In this document: one piece after another, positions 44,840-56,715 of the stretch
Numbering within the stretch: position 1 is the first letter of the stretch
How the letters are laid out: each line of letters opens with the position of its first letter
Origin: Castor canadensis
Lineage: Eukaryota > Chordata > Mammalia > Rodentia > Castoridae
Direction of reading: 5' to 3'
Length of the DNA: 64,000 nucleotides
Assembly (NCBI RefSeq): GCF_047511655.1
Contig: NC_133390.1
Span: 166,816,583 to 166,880,582, forward strand
The notes under the pieces: model-generated
What the model was told of the DNA's origin: nothing
Seen by the model: only the letters and a program-made list of their open reading frames with translations
Databases searched by the model: none
Program-made: the position numbers and the translations under genes

Positions 44840-47130
44840 CAACCCGCTGGGGGTCGGGGGTTCTGCTGACTCAACCCAGCCCCTCAGAGAATGCCTGGGC
44901 ATAACTTGACCACCACAACGGAAGGTGTGACACAGGGTCAGTCCCAGGGCAGCAGTGGAAAGGGTGCCTGGCCCCAGAACATGGGCTGATGGAGTGTCGC
45001 CTTGGGAGACCCCACTGGGAAGTGCTCCAGTGCCTTGGACCACTTTTATTTTGAAGTCACTGCCTTCACCTTCATATCTACCCCCCAACTCCTTCACCCC
45101 CAAAGGATGACTGTTTGAAGATAATATGGAACCTGTTTAACCACAGCTCCTTTCTCCCCTGGTGCTGGTCATGGGGTCTGGGCAAGAATCCCCAGTGCTG
45201 GCGTTAGCCTGAGGCATGGCACTCTCCCTCTTCTGCTGCCCCTCTCCCAGATGTCCCTCCCTACCCTCTGCTGTGACCTTCCTCAGCCATCCTCACCTCT
45301 CTGGAGGCAGAAGAAGACTGTGCCACTGTTTTCCTGGTCATTCTGGGGACCTTCTATAGACCCTTACTGGGGCGAGGCAGAGGTTAGGACTCTCCATTTC
45401 TCCCCAACCAAGCCCAGCACACTCCCTTCCTCAGGCACTGGCACGCATCCTCAGGCAACAAGAGAACCCAAGGCCGACAACTGCCACAGGAACTTGGAGG
45501 GAAGGCAGGGTTACCCAGGAAAACATCTAGAAAGGGGCAGGCTCTGTACGAGGTCTCTGAGAAAGGGTAGAATTCTGGCTGGTAGAGCAGATGAGACAGG
45601 ACAATCCAAAAGAGAGGAGGAAGAACGGTGGGGAGTAGTCAGAAAAGGACCTGCTGTGCGCTGGGCAGTCGGAAGACAAACTGAGCTTCCTACAAACGTG
45701 GGGAGGCTGGGAAAGACCAAGGAGGTCAGACTGGGCCAATGACGTGATGCTGGAGAGAATGCTGGAGCCTGGGAATGGGTGATCCTCAGGTTAGAGTGGT
45801 GTCAAGGAGGAGTCACCCCCCTCCGGATGATTCCTTACTCCCAGGCACTGTCATAAGGCATTTGACATCCATCATCTCATGGAATCCTCCCAACTTCCCA
45901 GAGATTGTTAGGGAAGATGAAATTGAGTTCTAAGAGATGAAGTGATCTTTTTTCTGAAACTCACACAGCTAGTCAGTGGGTCAGTCAGGATTTGAACCCA
46001 GGTATTCCTGGATCAGAGTAGGAGCTTTTAACAATCCAAAAAGACACCCCCCCACCCCCCGCCATCTTCACTGTGAACAAATTGAGAGACTTCTTGATCT
46101 TTCTCCAGCCACAAACCCAAAGGCTCTTTCTTTCCAGAAACCCTGCCTAGCCCCAGGACTAAATTCTACTGAGGGTCCAGAATCCTGTTTGCTGATAAAT
46201 ATGAAAGAGAACTCATGACTCCTGACCCATTTCCTCTCTTCAGTCCCCAAGTCTGGGAGAGGGACGGCAGGGATCTGGTTGCTGGGAAGCCAATCAATCT
46301 GGCCTAATAGTATAGGGTGAGACCGTTTGGGTAAGGGGCAGGGGAGTGATAAGAAGGCCTGGTTTTGAGGCTTGTTCTAGGGAACATCATTCCAGGAACA
46401 TTCTGGAAACACTAAACCCTGGGATGGAGCAGCCAGCACCTCAACCCTGCAGAATCTTGGTGGCTTTGGGAAGATTCTGGAAAATGCCACTGCCAGTGGG
46501 AATAAAAGTGATGTGCCCTGGGCCTGGAGGTATGATTAGGAGAGTGAACTGTCAGACTGACTACTTCCCTCCACCCCAGGTTGACCCTTCTGTGTGGATG
46601 GGAGGCAGCACCCCAGTGCCTGGAAGTTCCACCACTAATGGTAGCGCCTCTTTGCAAAAGAGGCGTCAGAGAAGTATGGGGCCATCTGTTAAACAGAATC
46701 TCCACACACCCAGAGCTGTCAGGATTGGCCTTCCCCACTCAACAAGCCAAGCCTGGGGTCCCAGGGGAAACTGCTCCACACTAAGAACTCTTAACCCTCC
46801 TCAGCCACCTTCACTCCAGTGTCCCCAGAAACCCCAGCCAGATGGCTCAGCGTGGTCTTCACGAGGCAGGGAAGCTGGACTCATTCTGGTCATTGTGATC
46901 ACACTCTGCTCCTCTGCCACCAGTGTTGCTGAGTCCTCCATGGTGGAGCAAAGTTGACAATGATATCCCATGGAATGGGGTGAGGTGATGGTGGCCTTCA
47001 AGATAGCAAACTTCCAGGGCAGGGGAGTCAGTCCTCTGTCCCAATCCTCTCTTTCTGAAGGAGAAACCCATTCCAGTTTATAACTTTATTGCAATGTAGG
47101 AAACACAAAATAAAGAAAAGTTTACTTTTC
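44840..47130 (+). other. HNF4A: HNF4A 3' UTR (probable extent)
   Basis: The sequence after the stop codon runs without dimeric SINEs to an AATAAA at 47109-47114. That would give a 3' UTR of about 2.3 kb, in line with the long HNF4A 3' UTRs of other mammals. A reverse MIR-like piece lies at about 45845-46020. The open frames at 45251-45742 and 46346-46957 have no recognisable domain and are read as chance frames. The end is inferred. Confidence 0.6.
47109..47114 (+). terminator. HNF4A: Candidate poly(A) signal 1
   Basis: AATAAA inside an A-rich stretch, followed by a T-rich downstream region (47157-47167). Two more AATAAA hexamers, at 47208-47213 and 47618-47623, could serve as alternatives. 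No cleavage site can be seen directly. Confidence 0.5.
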
Positions 47131-47452
47131 TGATTAAGCTAAGGATACTACATGGATTTTTTTTTTCTACCTGAGTTGTAGTCCTAAGACAAAAATCTGA
47201 TGGACTAAATAAAATTTGGTGGGAGGCAAACGGGCACTATAATTCCTCCACCAAGATCCCTTCTTTCTTCGGGAAGTTCTCAGAAGCTTCCAGAATCTAC
47301 AAGGCTCTCCAGAGAAGGCACACAGGGGACGGGGTGGAGAAGGAACTTGGAAATGGATACTCCTTGATTTCTTGGGATGAACAAGTCAATACCTTTGCCA
47401 GAGCACTCTGTGATCTGTCCCAGTTTAAGTGAATTGTGAAATTCATATCAAG

Positions 47453-47850
47453 CAATTCTGGAAGTGTGCTGGGTTCCATCAGACGAGTCTACATCTTTCT
47501 GTGGTTGTGGGAAGGTTCCACATTGGTCCTGAGCCCGCCCCCCCACTCTTTCTGGGGCACAAAATTTTTTAAAAAATTTCTTACTCTTATGTGTGTTAGC
47601 AAAAGTTTATAAAACAAAATAAATGGCGAATATGTTTTCTAACCCTTGTATGGGTGTCTTTTTGTTTTGAGGGATTTCTTTTTTTTTTTTTTTTGTCTTT
47701 TTTGGTGCCAGGATCGAACCTAGGATCTCATGCATGCTAGGCAAGCGCTCACCCACTAAGCTACATTCCAGCCCTGGGTGTCTTTTTGTTTTCAGGAACT
47801 AGAATTGGGGTAGTTTCAGAGGTCTTTGCAGTGTACAAAATGCTTTCATA
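47453..47850. repeat. Local duplication, copy A (interrupted by a SINE)
   Basis: Copy A aligns with 48713-48992. Shared landmarks are GGAAGTG.GCTGGGT.CCAT, 'tttcttactctt', a 26-bp identical block at 47601-47626 that contains AATAAA, 'atatgttttctaa' and 'tgtacaaaatgctttca'. An ID SINE (47669-47774) interrupts this copy only. Confidence 0.8.
47669..47774 (-). repeat. ID SINE with 18-bp TSD, absent from the paired copy
   Basis: TGGGTGTCTTTTTGTTTT flanks it at 47651-47668 and 47775-47792. The body is a reverse ID: T-tract, 'ggatcgaacctaggatctc', 'tgctaggcaagcgctcac', 'ccactaagctacattccag'. The duplicate at 48713-48992 has the uninterrupted site near 48918-48940. Confidence 0.87.
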
Positions 47851-48712
47851 TTCATTATGATTTTTTAATCTTCACCTCAAGAGATAAGCAGGTTAATTAT
47901 GATTACATCTGCCTGTGTAGACAAGGAAACTGAAGCTCAGGGAAGTGATTTCCTTGACAAGCAGAGATGGAAATCAAACCTAGGCTCTTGACTCCAAGTA
48001 TTTCCTATGTAGTACATGGAGAATGGCCCAAAAGAAGAGGGGAGGGATGAAGGAAAGAGTAATGGAAAGATCTGGAAGAATGGCAAGAGGGGTCAAGGGT
48101 CAGTCATCTGCCATCAGGGTCCAAGATGGAGCCCTTTTTTTGGGTCACCTCAGCCTGCCAGTCCCAGGAAATTCAGACAGGAAAATTTCATAAAAGCAAG
48201 CGCTGTTTTGAAAAAGGAAAGTGAAGGCTGCACCCAAGTCTTTCCAGTCAGGTCTATGGCCACATTGGTCCTTTCCCCTCAGGTAAGTGGCCTGGGTCTT
48301 GACCACCACAGACCACACTTTCACGTGGGATGTGGGGGAGCCTGTCCATGAGATCCAGTGTTAACTTCTCTTCTCAACTCCATGGTCACCGATGTCATGC
48401 TGATTACTTGCAGTAGGCCACAGTGGGAGCATTCATACCACAACAAATGGCAAATGACACAAATCAAGACTGGTTTACCTGGAAAGCGTGTTGTTTCAGC
48501 ACACTGTGGCATCCAGTGATGACTGGAGGAGGAGGGTAGACTGGGGTAATCCTTAGCCCTTCCCAAAGGGAGGAGACACCATTGTGGTTTGAGAATCACA
48601 CATGTTGGTAATCACAGTGACCGTGCATAGGTCACTCCACCTCTCCGATCCCCAGCTGTCAAATGGAAATGGTGTCTCCTGTGAGGGGTATTTCTGGTAC
48701 TCATACCCTAGG
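47851..48712. other. Spacer between duplicated copies
   Basis: It contains a reverse MIR-like piece (about 47865-47995, 'caaggaaactgaagctcagg') and unique sequence. No exon. Confidence 0.5.
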
Positions 48713-48992
48713 TGATTCCAGAAGTGGGCTGGGTCCCATCAGACCAACCTGCATCTTCCTGTGTTGTATGGCTGGCATTAGGTCCCACATTGACTCCTGA
48801 GTCCCCCGTCACTGCTGCCTAAAGGGGTACAAAGGCAAACAACATTTCTTACTCTTGTGTTTTAGCAAAAGTTTATAAAACAAAATAAATGGAACATATG
48901 TTTTCTAAGCTCTTGCATGGGCGACTTTTTTTTTTCAGGTGTTAGAAATGAGGATAGTCTCAGAGGTCATTACACTGTACAAAATGCTTTCA
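48713..48992. repeat. Local duplication, copy B
   Basis: Second copy of the 47453-47850 unit in the same orientation, about 1.26 kb downstream. It shares the 26-bp identical AATAAA block (about 48865-48890). It lacks the ID SINE. Confidence 0.8.
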
Positions 48993-49229
48993 GAAAAAGT
49001 CAAGTCGGAGCTACTGTAACATGAAGTACAATGCTTTCTGGCGAGAGGCTAACCATTGAGCTATCTGGCCTCAAGAGCACCATTAGCTCTGCCTTCCTGA
49101 TCCCTGGGCCTCTCCCACCCTCCCCATCCCTTCCTCCCACCGTGAACACCAGGAAATGTTTTCGATAACGTTGCAATGGAGGCCCCGACCAAGCTCCCGC
49201 CCCATGGCCATGGGGGTGGGGGCCAAGGG

Positions 49230-49310
49230 AGGCTATTTCAGTCCTAAATTATGCTTAATAAATCCATATCAAAACCATAAACTCTGGGCAGCCATAAATT
49301 CCCCCGACCT
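49230..49310. promoter_or_regulatory. Candidate homeodomain (CDX/HOX-type) enhancer
   Basis: AT-rich island between GC-rich flanks. CCATAAA occurs at 49275-49281 and 49292-49298, with CCTAAATTATGCTTAATAAA at 49243-49262 and CCATATC at 49264-49270. CCATAAA is the CDX2-type core. It lies about 2.1 kb beyond the likely HNF4A 3' end and is not in a recognisable repeat. Function is inferred from motifs only. Confidence 0.4.
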
Positions 49311-50560
49311 TGGCTCCTCCACCTCACCAGCCCTTTGCCCCAGTTGATCTGAAATCTCTGTGTCTGTGGCCTGAGCGTTACATTTGGTTTCTATTTTAGT
49401 TGCTAAACAACACCCTCTTAGGTGACAAACAACATCCCCATTGCAGAGGTGATGAAGCCAAGGCTCAGAAAGGCAAGGGAACTCGCTCAAAACCACACAG
49501 CCAGCGAGACATGGGCCAGGGCCTGAGCCACGCTTCTGCTACCAACTCACATGGGCTGGTTAGGACTTGGAGCTTCTGGGATGACTTTTCCTTTACTCCC
49601 TCTTCAAAGATTCACAGATTCCTGAAACCTGCTTCTAGACACTTCTTACCCCCAGTACAGCCCCCGTGCTCAGACTGGGGACCACAAGTGGAAGGAATCC
49701 CAGGCTGCCCGAAGGGCTCTGTGATATGAATGACCCATCAGCCCAATGGTGAGGGCACCCTACTTCCCCATTTGTAGAACCCTGATCACTTTTGATAGAC
49801 ACTTCTCAAATCAGCATGTCACCTTAAATCCCAAGCCATACTCTAAGAGACCTGACTCCCAGGATCCCATGTGGCTGTTTGATGATGGCAGAGCTAAAAA
49901 GCTGAATCATGGTGGCAAGGACAACGTTTATGGAGCTCTTCCTCTCTGCCAAACATTGCTGCACATAACGTAATCCCACAACAACTCTGAGTCAGTTACT
50001 CTTGTTCCCTTTTATAAATGAGGGGACAGGCAGAAGGAAGAAGGCACTTGTTCAAGGTCCTTAGCTTGTGTGACAGCTGGTCAGATGCCCATTTTCTATC
50101 CCCAGAGGCCACAGTGAGGGGACTGAGGAGGATGCTGATGACTCAGCCACTGTGCAATGGGCACAGTAGTGACAACACTGGGGAGGGACAAAGGTTGATG
50201 GGCAAAGCCCCAGCATGAGGCATCCTGGGATTACGAAGAAGCAACGCCACGGAGGTACCTCCCTCTTATAGTGTTCACATGCAGAGGGAAAAACAACAAG
50301 CAGTTGAGTATCAAGAGCCAAAGGAGTGGGAGTGACAGTGGGAGAGGTAGAAGGAGGGGAGAGATGGCTGCGCCTGGGAGAGGGAGTAGTGTACAAATGA
50401 AAGGGAAGCACTCAGAGGCCATATGAGGCAGAGGAGAGAAGAAACTGTCAGAGAGGCAGGAGGAAGCCTGCAGATGGGAGGGAGGATTGAGGCCAGATTT
50501 CCGTCATTACACATGTCACTGACGTCCATGCCCAAGGACCACGGCACCTCCTCTTTCTTT
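49311..50560. other. Intergenic stretch
   Basis: No gene. Reverse MIR-like relics lie at about 49430-49510 ('gaggtgatgaagccaaggct') and about 49925-50070. A short TTTC/TTCC run (about 50555-50582) precedes the next SINE. Confidence 0.5.
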
Positions 50561-50582
50561 CTTTCTTTCTTCCTTCCTTCCT

Positions 50583-50690
50583 GTTTTTTTTCTTTTTGGC
50601 AGTACTGGGGTTTGAACTCAGGGCCTCACACTTGCTAGGCAAGTGCTTTGCTTTACCACTTGAGCCACTCCTTCAGCCCTTGTTTTTTAA
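50583..50690 (-). repeat. Reverse ID-like SINE
   Basis: T-tract, 'gcagtactggggtttgaact', 'cagggcctcacacttgctag', 'accacttgagccactccttc'. There is no B1 head. Confidence 0.82.
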
Positions 50691-50799
50691 CATTCTCTTT
50701 AAATCAAGTATTCTCTCCAACCGTGAGATCATTGACATAAATAGGAAAGCAGTACCACTTGCTATAAAGTGGAGGTGATGGCAAAATTAAAGTGAATAG

Positions 50800-50905
50800 A
50801 ACACAGGGTCTTGCTATGTAGCCCAGGCTGACCTCAAATTTGAAATCCTCCAACCTTAGCCTTCCAAGTGCTGGAATTACAGGTTTGTGCCACCATGCCC
50901 AGGTA
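50800..50905 (-). repeat. Reverse B1-like SINE
   Basis: 'cagggtcttgctatgtagcc', 'caggctgacctcaaatttg', 'ttccaagtgctggaattaca', 'tgtgccaccatgccc'. B1 monomer. Confidence 0.83.
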
Positions 50906-50994
50906 GAAAACAATATTCTTAATCTGTAGCCAGGCAGAATTGCCCTATGGAAAATTCTGTTCTTTGTTTCTTTCTTGGTTAAAAAAGAAAATTG

Positions 50995-51122
50995 GAGCTG
51001 GGTACAGTATTTCACTGCTGTAGTTCCATCTACTCAGGAGACTGAGGCAAAAGGATCATTTAAGCCTAGGAGTTCTCAGCCAGCCTGGGCAACACAATAA
51101 GATCCTTCATCCCAAAAATTAG
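50995..51122 (+). repeat. B1-like SINE
   Basis: 'gagctgggtacagtatttca', 'catctactcaggagactgag', 'cagccagcctgggcaacaca'. Forward 7SL/B1-like monomer. Confidence 0.75.
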
Positions 51123-52790
51123 TGGAGGGGAGAACCAACAAGCATCACTGCATACACTCCCCTAATGGAGACTTTCTCCTTGAAGTTTTCAGAAGGAAAG
51201 ATCTGCAAAGAGGCAGATGTTGGGGACAATGTCACCATACCTGTGTGTCTGTAAAATCTTCCAGCATCCCAAGAAGTCCTTGTCCCACTCCTGGAAACAC
51301 GCACACTGGTCTGCGCACAGATGGTGGGGCCTCAAATGCTCGACAGAGAAGTCTGGAATTTCTTCTGGGAAGTAGGGAACCACTGGAGGTTTCAGAGCAG
51401 GAAAGGTGGCAGCCAGATCTGTATTGTTAAAAGGTCACACTGGCAGCCTTGTGGGGGACAGAACGGAGTGGGTACTACCATAGCTGAGAGACTAAGTTAA
51501 CAGATCTAGTAAGAGAGCGTGTCTGCACCAAGATAGCGGCAGTAAAGGATGGAACCAATCTGAAAGACTTTCAGTGATTCATTCCACAAATGGTTAGTGA
51601 GTGCCTGAGACGTGTTGAGCACTTTTCCGAACCTGAGAGGTGGGCAGGGGCCAGACCAGGTGGACCTTTTAGGTTCTGGATTTTATTTGAGGTGCAACAG
51701 CGAAGGGAGAAATCCAGACTCTTAGGAGTCTTGAATAGGGAGGTGACAGGTTCTGCTTTGAGTCTGTCAAAGGTGTTCCTTGCTGTGTAGAGTGTACGAG
51801 TGTGACAGCATGGAAGCAGCAGACTGTAGGTGGCCCAGACAGGTGCAGGTGAGGGACAATAGCGGCATGGCGTGGGGGCAGAGGGCAGCCTATACATCAA
51901 CCCTTCTCTCATTTCTTCAATCAGACACTAATCTAGGTACTTTTACAGATGTAATTAAAGTCCCACAGCAGCTGACTGTGATAGGGAGATTGTCCTTGGT
52001 AATCTGGCCCCATCAGGTAAGCCCCTAAAGAAGGCTGGGCTCTTTCCAGCAAGTTAAGGCAGGTGTGTGAGAGGACTCCACATAACAGAGAAGCTGTGTT
52101 CCTTACTTTGAAGATGGAGGGGCCCCGCCTCGTGGCAAGAATGTAAGTGGTCTTTGGGAGCTGAATTAACCCCTGGCTGTGAACCAGCAAGGAATTAGTG
52201 GCCTCAGTCCTACAGCCAGAGGAACACGATTGAGGTTGGATCCTTCCTTGAGCCTCCAGGTAGGAACATGACCAGTTTGCAGCTGGATTTAAGACCCAGT
52301 CGTGCCATGCCCAAGCTACAATCCTACAGAACTCTGAGATGGCCAACAGGTATTTTGTGCAATTATATTTATGATTATTTATAATGCATCAATAGAGAGC
52401 AAATGAAGGTGGTGGTGGCAAGAGATGTCAGATTGGGATGTTTGAAGAACAGATCTGCCAAGAACTTGCTAAGGAATGTGAAGAAAAAGAAGAGAAACAA
52501 CAGTGAGACAGGTGTACCTTTTGGTGACACAGGGAACACCTGGAGGTGCTGCAGGTTGGAGCTAGAAAATGCAAAGTTCCCTCCAGTTCTGGACGTGTTG
52601 CTTGAGATCCAATGAAACACTCAAGGGTCCCGAATGTACAAAGTCAGAGTTTGGGGGAAAGCTGCTGGAAAGGAAAAGCCCAGGTCGGAAGCATAGACGA
52701 GAACCTTGAAAGTCAAGTGGAACAGTACACCGCCGGGACCAGGAGCAAACCATTGACATGCCCCACACACACCTCGAGTGCATCACACTG
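51123..52790. other. Intergenic stretch with L2-like sequence
   Basis: Reverse L2-like phrases occur at about 51350-51470 and 51570-51640 ('gattcattccacaaatgg'). No exon was recognised; short open frames here are unremarkable. Confidence 0.45.
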
Positions 52791-52792
52791 AG

Positions 52793-52878
52793 GGCTGGAG
52801 GCGCAGCTCGGGCGGTAGAGTGCCTGCCTAGCAAGTGCAAAACCCTGAGTTCGAATCCCAGTACCACCCAAAAGACAA
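52793..52878 (+). repeat. Well-preserved ID SINE (tRNA-like)
   Basis: 'gggctggaggcgcagctcgg' holds a pol III A-box-like segment and 'gagttcgaatccca' matches the B box. The tail is 'gtaccacccaaaagacaaag'. Closest of the ID units here to a functional tRNA-like promoter. It is not a tRNA gene, since no cloverleaf 3' half is present. Confidence 0.8.
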
Positions 52879-53075
52879 AGCAATGCATTGTGCTGAGTGA
52901 AAAAAGCCAGGCTACCTCCCCTCTGTGTCCTCGATAAGATGCAGGGACAGAGCTGCAGTGGTCAGAGGCTAGGGCTGGGCTGCAGGGAGATTGAATTTGA
53001 GGGTGAGGGAGGCACTCTGTGACTTCTTGACTGGAAAGGGGTTACATGGCTGGTCGCATTTGCCAAAACTTGTTG

Positions 53076-53114
53076 AAGCACACACTTTATAAAAAGTGTG
53101 TAAAGTGTGTGCTT
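53076..53114. repeat. Perfect 14-bp inverted repeat (hairpin)
   Basis: AAGCACACACTTTA (53076-53089) and its exact complement TAAAGTGTGTGCTT (53101-53114) are separated by 11 nt (TAAAAAGTGTG). The flanks are AT-rich. It may be the core of a small MITE or simply a chance palindrome. Confidence 0.85.
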
Positions 53115-54131
53115 TTTATGAAGTATAGCATAATAAAAACAAAATGAAAGGAAAAAAGTGCCAAATAATAGCTTGAGCTCATTTAAAGTGAAGGTGGAGA
53201 TGGAAGTGAGGACTTCACCCTGGGCCAAACCACCACTGAGGTTGGGAAGAGGAAGAGGAGCCACCAAAGAGGAAGCAGGATGAAGGCAGATGCTTAGCAA
53301 AAGGGCTTCAGGCAACTTTGTGTGGGCCTACTGTGTGCTGGGTGTACTGCATGCCCGCTGTCCAGGCAGTTGCCTCAGTGAGGCTCTGGGGGGGTCTAAT
53401 GAACTCTCCTTGCTATACAGTTGAGAGAAGGCAACCTGCTCTGGGTCCACATGAAGCATAACAGTGGCAAAGTGGGAAGATCCATGCTGGTGAATCCCCC
53501 ATATCATTCTCTGTTTGTCGAATGAATAAATGAACGAATGAATTAATATCATCATGTAGCAGGTGCTGAGGTTTCATCAGCAGGTTCATGCTGAGGATAT
53601 GAGAACGTGGTATTTTTAGAGAAATGGAGGCCATAAAACTTGTTCCATTCCCCAACTTGGGCAACGCCCAGCCCCTCCCCCTGGGCTCTGAGATTACTTC
53701 CAGCCTTGGGAAGGGCTCCCTGGGCTTATCATGCATGGGGAGAGTGAAACTGTAAAACCCTTTATGACTTTGAGATCATGTCTGGCAGGGGCAGCAATTG
53801 CCATAAACCTGAGCAGCCCCTGTGACAAACCAGGGCGATGCCCTAGGCCGAGCGGAGCCAAGGGACAGTTGAGTAACGCCAAGGGAGTGACCACTGCTGA
53901 GCTGGGCACTTTGGGGCTTGTCTTCAGAGCTTGTCACAGACGTATCTTACATAAACCCTGAGAGAGCACAGTAGTTACCAGATTTAAAAACTTCTAGTTC
54001 CCGTTTTGTGGTGTTCCATAGCCATGTTGGTTAGATCAGGTGATCGCTGTGGCCTATTGGTCCTGGTCATTATTTCTGATGCAAGAACTGTACCTCTTTT
54101 GTGTTTCACCACAAACAACTTAAGGATCATC

Positions 54132-54243
54132 CAAGATAGGGTCTCACAAACTATTTGCCTTGATTGGCTTTGAACCTGGATCCTCCTGATCTCTGCCTCC
54201 TGAGTAGCTAGGATTACAGGTGTGAGCCAACGACAACCAGCTC
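54132..54243 (-). repeat. B1-like head of the dimeric SINE, no ID unit
   Basis: 'gatagggtctcacaaactat', 'ttgccttgattggctttgaa', 'ctgagtagctaggattacag', 'gtgtgagccaacg'. Reverse copy lacking the ID part. Confidence 0.75.
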
Positions 54244-54549
54244 CAAGGCACCTTCTGACAAGAGCAAGGACGCACCTTCCAGCTGGGAAGGGAGCAGCTG
54301 GAAGAACATCTGGAGACACAGGGGAGCACGCTTTCCAGAAATGCTGTATGAAGGATGCACCTTGCAGTGCAGAGGACAATCCTGTGTGAGAAACACAGAC
54401 GACTGCAATTCTGAGTGGGGAAGTGACCTGGCTAGGCTGGACACTGACTAACTGGACATCTTAGGAATTCCTCAATGAATTTATTTCACTTATATTTTCC
54501 TTTCTCGGTATGCACAAGAGTGATATATGGAGTTTGAAACTAACAGTGG

Positions 54550-54752
54550 AAGCCAGGTGTGGTGATGAATGCCTGTAAGCACAGCACTCAGGAGGTTGAG
54601 GCAGAAGGGCCTTGAATTGGAGGACAGCTTGGGCTGAAAAAAATCCCAAAAAACTAAAACTGGCTGGAGGTGTACCTCAGTGATGTGCATATGCTTATCA
54701 TGGACAAGGCCCTAGGTTCAATCCCCAGAACCACCAAAACAAAAACAAACAG
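54550..54752 (+). repeat. B1 plus ID-like SINE
   Basis: 'gccaggtgtggtgatgaatg', 'agcacagcactcaggaggtt', a short linker, then ID 'ctggctggaggtgtacctca' and 'aggttcaatccccagaacc', with an A-rich tail. Confidence 0.78.
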
Positions 54753-54783
54753 AATCCCTAAAAATCTAAGTGTCTACGAGCTC

Positions 54784-54893
54784 TTTTAGTTTGAGACAGG
54801 GTCTCACTGTGTAGCCCAGACTGGCCTTGAATTCTCAATCCTCTGTCCTCAGTTTCCCACGTGTTGATGAGTGCATCACCATGCCCAGGTCCA
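54784..54893 (-). repeat. Reverse B1-like SINE
   Basis: 'tgagacagggtctcactgtg', 'tagcccagactggccttgaa', 'catcaccatgcccaggt'. Reverse B1 monomer. Confidence 0.8.
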
Positions 54894-54914
54894 AGAGTTT
54901 TTTAAACAAATATC

Positions 54915-55132
54915 ACCGGGCGCTGGTAGCTTACATCTGTAATCTTAGCTGCTTAGGAGTCTGAGATCAAGGAGGCTCATAGTTCGAGTCAGCTCAGGCA
55001 AATAGTTTGTAGACTCCATCTCCAAAATAACCAAAGCAAAATGGACTGGAGGCGTGGCTCAAGTGGTAGAGTGCCTGTTTTGTAAGCTCAAAGCCCTGAG
55101 TTTAAGCCCCAGTTCCCTCCACACATACCCCA
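54915..55132 (+). repeat. Dimeric B1-ID SINE, CCAAAATAACC linker type
   Basis: 'ccgggcgctggtagcttaca', 'ctccatctccaaaataacca', 'caaaatggactggaggcgtg', 'gctcaagtggtagagtgcct', 'gccctgagtttaagccccag'. Full-length forward copy. Confidence 0.88.
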
Positions 55133-55995
55133 TAAAAACAAATCTAAAATAAGAACTCTAAGTGACAAGAAACAGAGTGTTTCTTTCTACACGTTACCTA
55201 AGTTCTAGTCCCCCTTACACCTGAAGTGTCTTAGCTCAGGTTTCTTCACTTCCCAGATGGGAAACAAAGGATACAAATTGCAAAGAATGAATGAGTGATG
55301 GAGTTGTGGCTCTCTCTGGCAGAAGACGCTGTGCTCTCCTAAGACCCCAGGCTGACCGGGATATAGATTAGCCCCAGGCCCTTCCCAGATCCAAAGTCTA
55401 GCCCCAGCCAGACAACTCCAGCTCTTCCATCCTCAGGGACTATGGAAACAATGAGCTGTCTTGTTGCTCAAAATTCAAGTGGAGGAGTTTATAGGAAGCT
55501 TTCTGACTGATGGACCAGCCACGCCATGTCCCATTCTCCATGTCAGCAACCCCAGTCTGGCCCCACTCTCCCCAACCTGCACTGCCTTGTCATACCCGCT
55601 TCACACTCTTCCAACTTTCTGGCCTGGTCTTGGACTACGCAGGTAGGACTGAACCCTCACCTTAATTTCCAGATAAGGGAACTGAGACCCAAAGAGGTTG
55701 CCTAACTCATTCAAGGTCACAGGTGAGGCAGCACCAGGACAGGGTCTACAATCCAGTGGAATTCAATCTACTACCCTTTCTAACTTCCCAGACTTCTTGG
55801 ATTCAGAAAAGTAGCTGGGCAGGAAGACCAAGAGACTCAAAGGGGTCAAAAGAAAGGACTTCCAGGTCACAGGGATTGCTGAGACCTGATCATGTACTCA
55901 CAGGACAACACCAAAGCCTTTACCTGGGTCTTGACAAGACTACAAAGTTCTAGAACAGCTGCACCTAAGGGGGCAGCAGAAGGGGACACCAAACT
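55133..55995. other. Intergenic stretch
   Basis: No gene. A reverse MIR-like relic spans about 55670-55750 ('gagacccaaagaggttgcct'). The rest is unique. Confidence 0.45.
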
Positions 55996-56715
55996 ACACC
56001 AAGCATGGCGTCCATCCCATCAGACCCCTCCTCTCCTCGCTTAACTCCCCTCCACCCCATCCCACACACAGTGGCTTCTATCATGCTTAGCCCAAACCTC
56101 AGATACCTCACCAGGGCCCAAGGCCTCCATACCCTGGCTCTTGACCTCTTCTCCTACGTCACCTCCTCACACTTGGTCATTTTGTGGTAACTCCATCCCA
56201 GCCTCAGCCTCCTCTCTGTTCCTCAACACATCAGAGCATTCCCATTTCATAGCCTTTTCCCCAATGGTCCCTTTGTCTGGAACCCTCTGTCCTCTGCTCT
56301 TCCCACAACCACTTCCCAGAGAACCATCAGGTCCCTGCTTGAATGTTGCCTGTTGGAGAGGTCTTCTGTAAATATAGCAAAATATAAGAGACTTGCAGGC
56401 TAAACAGTTTCTGTTGCAACTACTTAAATCCGCCATTACTGTCTGAAAGTGCCATAAGCAAAATGAAGGGCTCTGGCATGGCCAAGTTCCAACCAAACTT
56501 CTTCGCAAGGCAGATACCAGACTGGACTTGGCCTGTGATCTTAGCATGCTAACCCGCTCTCACCATCACCTTGTTTGATTTTCTTAATTGCACTTAAAAC
56601 TTCCAAAATTATCCATGTATTTGTTTATTGATTTATTGTCTTCTTCTACCATTCCTTCCCTAAAGTGCTAACTCCACAAGAGCAGGGACTTACTCAGTCT
56701 TGTTCCATTCTGCTG
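55996..56715 (+). repeat. L2 LINE fragments
   Basis: 'gtccctttgtctggaaccct', 'aaccatcaggtccctgcttg', 'aatgttgcctgttggagagg' and, after a gap, 'ctccacaagagcagggactt' and 'gttccattctgctg' follow the L2 3' order. The 56376-56570 gap between them is unassigned. Confidence 0.6.

Noticed and set aside
46346..46957. 203-codon open frame in the HNF4A 3' region
   Set aside because: No recognisable domain, and it lies within the probable 3' UTR. Most likely a chance frame.
52793..52878. Possible tRNA gene
   Set aside because: A and B boxes are tRNA-like, but the body and the 'gtaccacc..' A-rich tail are those of the ID SINE, and no acceptor stem pairs.
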